NCBI GenBank assembly: GCA_003645385.1
Contig: QNEY01000086.1
Span: forward strand, 1-7,068
Length of the DNA: 7,068 bases
Source: Gammaproteobacteria bacterium
Lineage (GTDB): Bacteria > Pseudomonadota > Gammaproteobacteria > Nitrosococcales > Methylophagaceae
Reading direction: 5' to 3'
Of the stretch, positions 1 through 5,775 are shown piece by piece (position 1 is the stretch's first letter; each line of letters starts with the position of its first letter). The position numbers were made by a program, and so were the translations under genes. The notes under the pieces are model-generated. The model did not search any database, was not told the origin of the DNA, and saw only the letters and a list, made by a program, of their open reading frames with translations.

Positions 1-262
1 GGTCGTAATATTCGTCACGTAATTCATGACCTAGCTTTTTACGCATGTTCCAGCCAAAAATTCCATGGCTTATCGGCATGGTTATAGCTTTGTTCACTTC
101 TGGCATGCGGTCTAATAAAGATTTTGTCCATGCTAAAGCTAAGACATCAATTAATACATCGGAATTGTCAGCTTTAATGGCTTTAAACAAAGCTTGTGCC
201 ATTACCATGTCACCAATCCATGATGGCCCTACAATCAGTATTTTTTTGATTGAAAGCGACAC
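1..262 (-). CDS. waaF: ADP-heptose:LPS heptosyltransferase II (partial, N-terminal 87 residues)
   Basis: This is the beginning of a GT9-family glycosyltransferase that adds the second heptose to the LPS inner core at the cytoplasmic side of the inner membrane. The gene runs off the window at base 1. Translating the minus strand from 262 gives a sequence with the family hallmarks: GPSWIGDMVMAQAL near residues 12-25, IDVLALAW around 38-45, RMPEVNKAI around 52-60, MPISHG around 62-67 and RKKLGHELRDEYYD at 74-87, all closely resembling E. coli WaaF as I remember it. The start is taken as GTG at 262-260: an in-frame TAA (the stop of the upstream ZIP gene) lies just one codon before it, and the first in-frame ATG is at residue 19, already inside the conserved motif. 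No Shine-Dalgarno sequence is visible, so translation is probably coupled to the ZIP gene, whose stop codon is 3 nt away. Identity is confident; the exact start is less so. Confidence 0.93.
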   Translation of the reverse strand, partial: MSLSIKKILIVGPSWIGDMVMAQALFKAIKADNSDVLIDVLALAWTKSLLDRMPEVNKAITMPISHGIFGWNMRKKLGHELRDEYYD

Positions 263-265
263 GAA

Positions 266-1075
266 TTAATGCAATGTACTATGAGTAACGAAGATAAAAA
301 GTGTACCAGCAGCAATCAATGATATTTGTTGCAAAGTTTCTGAGAGTTTAACTTTATGATGCAACCCTGGAATAAGGTCTGCAACGGCAATATAAATAAA
401 ACTGGAAGCAGCAATAACCAGAATATAAGGTAACAATTCTTGCATATCAGCCAATGTATAAAAGGCCAGCAATGCTCCTACAACCGTACCAAGGCTGGAA
501 ATAATATTGTAATACAAGGCTTTACTACGCTTGAAACCACTGTGTAACAAAATCACAAAGTCACCTAATTCTTGTGGGATCTCATGAGCTGCTATCGCCA
601 AGGCAGTGACTATGCCCAAGTGAATATCCGTCATAAATGCAGCAGCGATTAAAATGCCATCGACAAAGTTATGAATGGTATCGCCAACAAGAATTAATGT
701 ACCTGTAGCGTGATTATTTTGACCATTATGAGAGTGACCATGACTGTGTTCAGCAGTATTCGGTAAATGACCATCACAATGATCGATATGGCAGTGACGC
801 CACAGCACTAGTTTTTCTAACAAAAAGAAAGAGAGCAGGCCTAGTAATAAGGTTAGCCCAATATCATGTGGGTCTACAGCAAATTTAGAGTCCAACGCAT
901 GTGGAATCAGTCCAAGGAAAGATGCACCAAGCAAGGCTCCGATCGCAAAGCTAACTAGGTGTGGTACGGCAACATTGCGTGTCTTTTCAGATAGTAAAAG
1001 AAATGTCGATGCGAGAACGACACTTAGTAAACCACCAATTAGACTGAAGACAATAATCCAGGTGAGCAATTCCAT
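266..1075 (-). CDS. ZIP-family divalent metal transporter (LIV-1-like motif)
   Basis: An integral membrane protein of 269 residues that probably moves zinc or another divalent metal into the cytoplasm. Hydrophobic stretches fit the eight-helix ZIP topology (approximately 5-27, 38-57, 72-91, 125-148, 153-176, 184-207, 213-236 and 249-265). Helix 4 carries HNFVDG (135-140) and helix 5 carries HEIPQELGDF (164-173), the two parts of the ZIP metal site. The HEIPxELGDF form is typical of the LIV-1 branch known from eukaryotic ZIPs and some bacteria, whereas the ZupT/GufA type usually reads HEIPEG, so I do not assign zupT. A histidine-rich loop lies between helices 3 and 4 (about 94-122, with HCHIDHCDGH and HSHGHSH) and is likely a metal-binding or sensing loop. 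The ATG at 1075 has an in-frame TGA three codons upstream, so the start is well bounded, although no good ribosome site is seen. It lies 39 nt after pgeF and its stop is 3 nt before waaF. Confidence 0.94.
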   Translation of the reverse strand: MELLTWIIVFSLIGGLLSVVLASTFLLLSEKTRNVAVPHLVSFAIGALLGASFLGLIPHALDSKFAVDPHDIGLTLLLGLLSFFLLEKLVLWRHCHIDHCDGHLPNTAEHSHGHSHNGQNNHATGTLILVGDTIHNFVDGILIAAAFMTDIHLGIVTALAIAAHEIPQELGDFVILLHSGFKRSKALYYNIISSLGTVVGALLAFYTLADMQELLPYILVIAASSFIYIAVADLIPGLHHKVKLSETLQQISLIAAGTLFIFVTHSTLH

Positions 1076-1114
1076 AATGTTTCAGAAGGGGAAATTGAAT
1101 TGGTAGATCATACC

Positions 1115-1885
1115 TTATTTATCAGCGATCCAGATCATTGAAGCCATTCTGCCGGTAATGCCATCACGACGATAAGAAAAGAAACGTTTCTTATCAGTTA
1201 CTGTGCAGTAATCGCCACCATAAATAGCGGTTATGCCAAGCTTATTTAAATGTTGTTTGGCTAGCAAGTAAATATTGGCCAGATAATGGGGTGAACCTGT
1301 TTGTTGAAATGCTTGCTTTGCCATTGGATAATTATGGGTAAATGCTTGTTCTGCCTCTGGGGTATTTTGAGTAAATAATTGATATACATCTGTGCCGACT
1401 TCAAATTGACTCGCTCCAATTGCTGGTCCAAGCCATACCATGATGTTTTGTGGCGTACAGCTGAATTTGTGTATTGTTTTCTCAATAATCCCCGCGGCCA
1501 ATCCACACCAGCCAGCATGAATAGCTGCTACGGTATCACCTTGTTTTGTGCATAAGAGTACCGGCAAACAATCAGCAGTCATAACGGCGCAGATATGATT
1601 GAGCGAATTGCTTATCATAGCATCTGCTTGAATATTGAGTTTCCAATCGTGACTATCTAGAACTCGAGTCTCATGTATTTGGTTTAACCAGCGTGGAGAC
1701 TCAGGAAGATCGGCTAATTCGTTCAGATAAACACGATTCTTATTAACTGTATCTAGGTTGTCGCCAACATGGTGAGCCAAATTCAATCCATCGTATGGAG
1801 GCAGGCTAAGGCCACCAATTCGGGTGGTACTGATTGCCTTGATATTGTCTGGTGCAGGCCAGTCAGGATAAATTAAGGTATCCAT
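1115..1885 (-). CDS. pgeF: Peptidoglycan editing factor PgeF (YfiH/LACC1 family)
   Basis: A 256-residue cytoplasmic protein of the YfiH/DUF152 family, formerly called polyphenol oxidase or laccase-like. E. coli YfiH is known to correct mis-synthesised UDP-MurNAc bearing L-Ser in place of L-Ala; relatives including LACC1 have purine nucleoside activities. Family signatures are clear: STRIGGLSLPPYDGLNLAHHVGD region (19-42), WLNQIH (66-71), MTADCLPVLL (102-111), AIHAGW (121-126), WLGPAIG (151-157), FEVG (161-164), GGDYCT (223-228) and FFSYRRDGITGRMAS (235-249). The expected zinc/catalytic triad is present as His71, Cys106 and His123. One oddity is Cys127, where the family motif HAGWRG normally has arginine. 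Length is close to E. coli YfiH (243). The ATG at 1885 lies 2 nt after the stop of the upstream phosphatase gene, indicating co-transcription and probable translational coupling. Confidence 0.96.
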   Translation of the reverse strand: MDTLIYPDWPAPDNIKAISTTRIGGLSLPPYDGLNLAHHVGDNLDTVNKNRVYLNELADLPESPRWLNQIHETRVLDSHDWKLNIQADAMISNSLNHICAVMTADCLPVLLCTKQGDTVAAIHAGWCGLAAGIIEKTIHKFSCTPQNIMVWLGPAIGASQFEVGTDVYQLFTQNTPEAEQAFTHNYPMAKQAFQQTGSPHYLANIYLLAKQHLNKLGITAIYGGDYCTVTDKKRFFSYRRDGITGRMASMIWIADK

Positions 1886-1887
1886 TA

Positions 1888-2688
1888 TTAGTGTTCAGTG
1901 ATGGGTACTCGTAGATAATCACACCAATCTTTAAATATTTGTATGTCTAACGCTGCAATTGTGGAACGTGGTACTAGTTGATTGTTGAATAAGGCTTCTC
2001 CATCAAGGGTGCAAGCATAACCGCCTGCCTCACTTAGAATTAGTTGTGCCGCGGCATAATCCCATAGCTGTTGTTTGCCATGAAGATAAATATGTCCGCG
2101 TCTGGCAGCTATCCAGCATAATTCTAAGGCGATGGAACCGAGACTGCGTTGAGAACCATAGGGGAGCTCACTTACCAATTGTGTGGCTAGCTCAGGTGTG
2201 AGTCGCTTGAAATCAATCAGCGCAATAGTTCGTTTTAATGATAAATTGCTATGTACTGAGGCGAGTGCTTGATCATTTAAAGTAGCACCTTGACCGATTT
2301 GGGCAGTAAAACATTCACTTCGAACAGGATCATAGACTAGACCAAATGTAACTTGTCCATTTTCAATTAATGCTAAAGATACTGAGAAATAAGGTATACC
2401 TGCTGCAAAATTGCTGGTGCCATCAACTGGGTCAAGACACCAAAGTGGTTTTCCAGAGGACAATAATGCCTGCTGCTGCTCAGCCGACATTTCTTCACCT
2501 AATAATTCAATATCAGGGTAAGCTAGTTGTAATGCTTTAGTGAGACAATCTTGCATGATAAGATCTGCTTCTGTCACTATGCTTCCATCAGCTTTGTAGC
2601 TGCGTGTTACCGAATTAAAACGTGGTAGCAGTTCAGTGTTACTAGCTGTGATTACAATCTCTTTAAGCTGTTCGATGTTGATTTTCAT
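1888..2688 (-). CDS. Inositol monophosphatase family protein
   Basis: A 266-residue Mg2+-dependent, Li+-sensitive-type phosphatase of the IMPase/FIG superfamily, probably cytoplasmic. The ordered metal-site motifs are intact: VTEAD (38-42), GEE (64-66), DPVDGTSNF (86-94, with metal ligands Asp86 and Asp89) and WDYAAAQLILSEAGG (209-223, with Asp210). Family members hydrolyse inositol phosphates (SuhB), 3'-phosphoadenosine phosphates (CysQ), histidinol phosphate (HisN type) or sugar bisphosphates; the sequence alone does not choose among these, so no symbol is given. It is the first gene of the leftward train. The ATG at 2688 has no recognisable Shine-Dalgarno sequence, and a possible extended -10 element lies only 6 nt upstream, so the message may be nearly leaderless. 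Its stop precedes pgeF by 2 nt. Family assignment is secure; substrate is unknown. Confidence 0.93.
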   Translation of the reverse strand: MKINIEQLKEIVITASNTELLPRFNSVTRSYKADGSIVTEADLIMQDCLTKALQLAYPDIELLGEEMSAEQQQALLSSGKPLWCLDPVDGTSNFAAGIPYFSVSLALIENGQVTFGLVYDPVRSECFTAQIGQGATLNDQALASVHSNLSLKRTIALIDFKRLTPELATQLVSELPYGSQRSLGSIALELCWIAARRGHIYLHGKQQLWDYAAAQLILSEAGGYACTLDGEALFNNQLVPRSTIAALDIQIFKDWCDYLRVPITEH

Positions 2689-2694
2689 CAGATG

Positions 2695-2723
2695 AGTATA
2701 ACAGTCAAATAGACGGTATTGAT
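2695..2723 (-). promoter_or_regulatory. Possible promoter of the leftward operon (weak)
   Basis: On the minus strand the sequence TGTTATACT (2703-2695) has the form of an extended -10 box (TGn followed by TATACT, five of six matches to TATAAT). The 17-nt-spaced -35 position reads ATCAAT, a poor match. If used, transcription would begin about at the ATG at 2688, giving a nearly leaderless mRNA, which would fit the absence of a ribosome site. This is a pattern match only. Confidence 0.22.
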
Positions 2724-2747
2724 TCGAACTACAGACAACACAGTAAA

Positions 2748-2783
2748 TTGAAATTTATTAATTAGAACTTAACTTTTTGTAAT
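2748..2783 (+). promoter_or_regulatory. Possible promoter region of the rsmE operon (weak)
   Basis: The AT-rich end of the divergent intergenic region holds two overlapping sigma70-like candidates: TTGAAA (2748-2753) with TAACTT (2770-2775) at 16 nt spacing, and TTATTA (2755-2760) with TGTAAT (2778-2783, five of six matches) at 17 nt spacing. Both would start transcription within about 10 nt of the rsmE ATG or at it. No Shine-Dalgarno sequence precedes that ATG. In sequence this AT-rich such matches are common by chance, so confidence is low. Confidence 0.22.
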
Positions 2784-2787
2784 AAAA

Positions 2788-3522
2788 ATGGCTATACAAC
2801 GATTTTATTGTCCTGAACTCAATGCTTCTTCCAGTAATTTATTTGAATTGCCTGCAGCTGCCCATCGTCATGCTGTTCAAGTTCTGCGGTTAAAGGAAGG
2901 TTCACTATTACGCTTATTTAATGGTCAAGGTCTGGAATATGAAGCTGTTATGGATCGCATTACTAAACGTAATTCATCAGTCCTGTTAGGTGAGAAATGG
3001 TTAACCAATAATGAGTCACCACTTGAAATAACCTTGCTGCAAGGAATCTCACGAGGTGAGCGTATGGACTATGCTTTGCAAAAAGCAGTTGAACTTGGTG
3101 TAAGTCGTATTATTCCAATAATTACAGAGCGATGTAATGTGAAACTTTCTAAAGGACGTGCTGATAAGCGGATGGTTCATTGGCAAGGGGTAATGATCAG
3201 CGCCTGTGAGCAAAGTGGTCGTAATATGTTACCTGAGTTGTGTAATGTGATGCAGTTGGAAGAAGCGCTGGCCGATAATAATGTAGGATCTTGTTTAGTG
3301 TTAGACCCATTGGCAGAAACAGGTTTCACAACTTTGGAGCAACAATACAATATTGTGTTATTAATTGGACCAGAAGGTGGTTTGAGTGAACAAGAAATTC
3401 AACAAGCGACCACTTCTGGTTTTAAAGCAGTAAAATTTGGACCAAGAATTTTACGAACTGAAACTGCAACAGTTGCCGCATTGGCGGTGATACAAACAAT
3501 GTGGGGTGATTTAGGTGATTGA
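2788..3522 (+). CDS. rsmE: 16S rRNA (uracil-1498-N3)-methyltransferase
   Basis: A 244-residue SPOUT-class, SAM-dependent methyltransferase that makes m3U at position 1498 of 16S rRNA in the assembled 30S subunit; E. coli RsmE is 243 residues. The N-terminal PUA-like RNA-binding part includes HRHAVQVLRLKEG (26-38) and LFNGQG (43-48). The C-terminal knotted SPOUT domain carries LQGISRGERMDYALQKAVELGV (84-105), TERCNVKL (113-120), EQSGR (141-145), LIGPEGGLS (192-200) and FGPRILRTETA (217-227), the last two forming the SAM-binding knot. The ATG at 2788 gives the usual family N-terminus (MAIQRFY); no ribosome site is seen before it. It heads the rightward train and its end overlaps the next gene by 8 nt. 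Confidence 0.97.
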   Translation: MAIQRFYCPELNASSSNLFELPAAAHRHAVQVLRLKEGSLLRLFNGQGLEYEAVMDRITKRNSSVLLGEKWLTNNESPLEITLLQGISRGERMDYALQKAVELGVSRIIPIITERCNVKLSKGRADKRMVHWQGVMISACEQSGRNMLPELCNVMQLEEALADNNVGSCLVLDPLAETGFTTLEQQYNIVLLIGPEGGLSEQEIQQATTSGFKAVKFGPRILRTETATVAALAVIQTMWGDLGD

Positions 3523-3823
3523 TAATGGTCTAACTATTTTGTTGTTGTGTGGATTGGCATGGTTGTGGTGGGATGGCCGTGGCGCTGCAGAGCAAGCGAT
3601 ACAGGCAGCAAAATTTAATTGTGAACGTGCTGGCGTATCGTTTCTCAATGACACAGTTGGTTGGAAAAAAGTGCGGCTTAAACGTAATCGCCAAGGGCGA
3701 ATACAAATTCAGCGAACCTATTTTTTTGAGTTTGCAAGTGATATGGAGCAGCGTTATAGCGGTGAAATAATCATGTTGGGGCGGCAAGTTAATAAAGTGA
3801 ACTTAGATGCCTATCGCATATGA
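3515..3823 (+). CDS. DUF3301-like small membrane-anchored protein
   Basis: A 102-residue protein of unknown function resembling the gammaproteobacterial DUF3301 family. It begins with one short hydrophobic segment ending in tryptophans (about 6-19, ILLLCGLAWLWW), likely a membrane anchor, followed by a small polar domain with NCERAGVSFLNDTVGW (35-50), a basic stretch KKVRLKRNRQGR (51-62), RTYFFEFASD (67-76) and RYSGEIIMLGRQV (80-92). That pattern (Cys near 36, a following LNDTV, then R-x-Y-x-FEF and a G-x-I-x-x-x-G turn) is what I recall for DUF3301. The GTG start at 3515 places eight bases of overlap with the rsmE stop and gives the full anchor; a G-rich stretch 3503-3507 may help ribosome binding. 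Overlap implies coupling to rsmE. Coding is supported by position, hydrophobic profile and family resemblance; function is unknown. Confidence 0.85.
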   Translation: MIDNGLTILLLCGLAWLWWDGRGAAEQAIQAAKFNCERAGVSFLNDTVGWKKVRLKRNRQGRIQIQRTYFFEFASDMEQRYSGEIIMLGRQVNKVNLDAYRI

Positions 3824-3838
3824 TATGTTTGAAAAGTT

Positions 3839-3846
3839 AAGGTGAG
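3839..3846 (+). promoter_or_regulatory. Strong ribosome binding site of the response-regulator gene
   Basis: AAGGTGAG matches the Shine-Dalgarno consensus and ends 4 nt before the ATG at 3851. It decides the start: a GTG at 3842-3844 in the same frame would add three residues but lies inside this element. It is the most evident ribosome site in the window, in contrast to neighbouring genes that have none. Confidence 0.7.
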
Positions 3847-3850
3847 AATA

Positions 3851-4885
3851 ATGCAAAAAACAGCGTTAGTAGTGGATGATTCGCGTGTTGCTCGTATGAC
3901 ATTGAGCAAACTATTGGCTTCCCACGGCTTTGACGTAATGGAAATTGGCAGTGGTGAAGAAGCATTGTCTTATTTGCAGTCAGATAATAGACGACCAGAT
4001 ATTATTTTTATGGATGTAATGATGGGTGGTATGGATGGTCTGACTACGACCCAAAAAATAAAACAAGATGGTGCCTTCAATGCGCTACCCATAGTAATTT
4101 GTACTGGAAATGATACTGAGGCCGATAAAAGCAAAGCATTGGCAACGGGAGCTATCGCAGTGTTATCTAAACCACCCGAATTTGATGCGCTTGCAGCAAT
4201 TTTATCTAAATTAGATACGGACAAGCCGGTAGTAATCCAACAAGTTCCAGCTGTTGATGAAACAGCTTTAGTTGCAAACGTAGTTTCAATAATTGAGCAA
4301 GATTTATTTCCAAGGCTACAACAGGATGTCCGGGAAATGGCAGAGGATATTAGCCATCAAATTGCGACAGATACAGCAGAAAAAATGGTGACAGATCAAG
4401 TAAAACTGGTTGTTGAAAATATGTTGCCGGCTATAAAAGAAAATCTTATGGAGCAAACAACACAAGCGACAGAAGAGTTGGCCCAACAAATTTCTAGGCG
4501 TACTGCCCGTGAAGCAGTCGCTAAATCAGCAGAGCAAGCAGTACAACGTGCTATTGTTGATAGTGACATCTCAAGTCAGGTACTACAATCATTATCATCA
4601 GAAGGTACGACTTGGTTAAGACATCAAGAACAGCAATTACAATCTCAATTAAGTTCGCAGTTGGAACAAACTATTACCTCCACAATAGAGCAGCACTTAA
4701 TGACAGCACTTGTACCGCTAGTATCACCAATGGTAGCCGAGCAAGTCAACAAAGAGCTGGCCCAGCAAGCAGATTTTAGTGTGTTAATTGTTGAACAGAT
4801 GGGTAAGCGGTTATCGATTACCAATGGTGTTGTGGCTATTCTCTGTATCTCTGTGATCGGTTTAGTCATTAAGGCTGTGATGTAA
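3851..4885 (+). CDS. Receiver-domain response regulator with long helical region and C-terminal membrane segment
   Basis: A 344-residue protein with an N-terminal CheY-like receiver domain (about 1-122). Its phosphorylation machinery is intact: acidic Asp9 and Asp10, phosphoacceptor Asp55 in FMDVMM, Thr85 in ICTGND and Lys107 in LSKP. There is no recognisable DNA-binding, cyclic-di-GMP or other enzymatic output. Residues about 140-305 are rich in Gln, Glu, Ala, Thr and Ser with spaced hydrophobics, fitting long amphipathic or coiled-coil helices, and show a degenerate internal repeat (IIEQDLFPRL at 147-156, VVENMLPAIK at 187-196, weaker TIEQHLMTAL at 278-287). The C-terminus is a predicted membrane helix (about 323-343) with almost nothing after it, so a tail-anchored topology with a cytoplasmic receiver is inferred. 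No histidine kinase is nearby, so the partner is unknown. ATG 3851 is preferred over GTG 3842 because of the AAGGTGAG site. Receiver identity is sure; the role is not. Confidence 0.92.
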   Translation: MQKTALVVDDSRVARMTLSKLLASHGFDVMEIGSGEEALSYLQSDNRRPDIIFMDVMMGGMDGLTTTQKIKQDGAFNALPIVICTGNDTEADKSKALATGAIAVLSKPPEFDALAAILSKLDTDKPVVIQQVPAVDETALVANVVSIIEQDLFPRLQQDVREMAEDISHQIATDTAEKMVTDQVKLVVENMLPAIKENLMEQTTQATEELAQQISRRTAREAVAKSAEQAVQRAIVDSDISSQVLQSLSSEGTTWLRHQEQQLQSQLSSQLEQTITSTIEQHLMTALVPLVSPMVAEQVNKELAQQADFSVLIVEQMGKRLSITNGVVAILCISVIGLVIKAVM

Positions 4886-4908
4886 ATAAGTATATTTAAT
4901 CCATCTAA

Positions 4909-5739
4909 ATGAAAATCGCTGAAGCCATACAATATGGACGTACAGTTCTTGTTAATTCAGACAGTTCTGATATAGATAGCCAAGTTTTATTGTGTCATTG
5001 TTTGAAATGCCAAACTACCTATTTACATACCTGGCCCGATAAAATACTAACCGATATTCAACGACTCGAATTTACCGATCTAATTAAACAACGAATGGAT
5101 GGTAAACCCATTGCTCATCTGATTGGCCAGCGTGGTTTCTGGTCATTGGATTTAAAAGTAACGGCTGACACTTTAATTCCCCGACCAGATACTGAATTAT
5201 TGGTCACTCTTGCTTTAGCAAAACTTAGAGCAGATATGTTGGTGATAGATCTAGGAACTGGTACAGGAGCAATTGCTCTGTCATTGGCTTGTGAAAAACC
5301 TAAAGCAAAAGTATTGGCAATGGATTTTTCGCTGACAGCATTAAATGTGGCCAAACAAAATGCATATCATCATAACTTAAACAATGTGATATTTTGGCAA
5401 GGGAGTTGGTTATCTGCTATTGCAGATAACACATTAGACATGGTGGTTAGTAATCCGCCTTATATTAAAGTGGATGACCCACATTTATCACAGGGTGATG
5501 TCCGTTTTGAACCAAAATCAGCATTAGTATCCGGGACAGATGGTTTAGAAGATATACGTATGATTATTGAACAAGCACAACGCTGTTTGAAATTATCTGG
5601 CTGGTTGTTGGTGGAGCATGGTTACCATCAAGCACAACAAGTGCAACAATTATTCTTAGATGCTGGATTTACTAAAATATCGTCACATCAAGATTTTGGT
5701 GGTAATGACCGAGTTGTTATCGGGCAACTAACGGTATAA
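4909..5739 (+). CDS. prmC: Peptide chain release factor N5-glutamine methyltransferase
   Basis: A 276-residue SAM-dependent methyltransferase that methylates the glutamine of the GGQ motif in release factors RF1 and RF2, raising termination efficiency; E. coli PrmC is 277 residues. The N-terminal helical substrate-recognition domain covers about 1-85 (with GKPIAHLIGQRGFW at 65-78). Then come LIPRPDTELLV (89-99), the SAM-binding glycine loop DLGTGTGAIALSLA (114-127), the acidic loop around AMDFS (137-141) and the catalytic NPPY (182-185) in VVSNPPYIKVDDPHL. EPKSALVSGTDGLEDI (201-216) and the ending FGGNDRVVIG (263-272) are also family-typical. It starts 23 nt after the response-regulator gene with no obvious ribosome site. 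prfA, often its upstream partner, is not in this window, but the downstream moeB is a frequent neighbour. Confidence 0.97.
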   Translation: MKIAEAIQYGRTVLVNSDSSDIDSQVLLCHCLKCQTTYLHTWPDKILTDIQRLEFTDLIKQRMDGKPIAHLIGQRGFWSLDLKVTADTLIPRPDTELLVTLALAKLRADMLVIDLGTGTGAIALSLACEKPKAKVLAMDFSLTALNVAKQNAYHHNLNNVIFWQGSWLSAIADNTLDMVVSNPPYIKVDDPHLSQGDVRFEPKSALVSGTDGLEDIRMIIEQAQRCLKLSGWLLVEHGYHQAQQVQQLFLDAGFTKISSHQDFGGNDRVVIGQLTV

Positions 5740-5775
5740 TTCGTCTATTTAATGATATTAGGCTAAGAAAAACTA

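Noticed and set aside
45..269. Plus-strand open frame of 74 codons at the left edge
   Set aside because: It is antisense to the waaF start, whose minus-strand translation has unmistakable family motifs; the plus-strand product resembles nothing.
1076..1114. Possible terminator between pgeF and the ZIP gene
   Set aside because: No stem-loop followed by a T-run was found on the minus strand in this 39-nt gap, so I treat the genes as one operon.
1261..1518. Minus-strand 85-codon open frame inside pgeF
   Set aside because: It lies in another frame of pgeF, which has conserved motifs through this whole stretch.
3530..3787. Open frames on both strands inside the DUF3301-like gene
   Set aside because: The 3515-3823 frame has the anchor, the family-like pattern and coupling to rsmE; the alternatives (3530-3787 minus and 3549-3770 plus) have none of these.
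3842..3850. GTG at 3842 as the start of the response regulator
   Set aside because: The GTG is inside the AAGGTGAG ribosome site, and the ATG at 3851 has ideal spacing and gives the usual short N-terminus before the receiver domain.
3970..4224. Antisense open frames within the response regulator (also 4645-4932), prmC (5115-5354) and moeB (6285-6521)
   Set aside because: Each is fully or almost fully opposite a gene with recognisable domains and has no family-like sequence or ribosome site.
4886..4908. Possible terminator or promoter between the response regulator and prmC (and likewise 5740-5775 before moeB)
   Set aside because: Neither short AT-rich gap shows a GC-rich hairpin with a T-run or a convincing -35/-10 pair.
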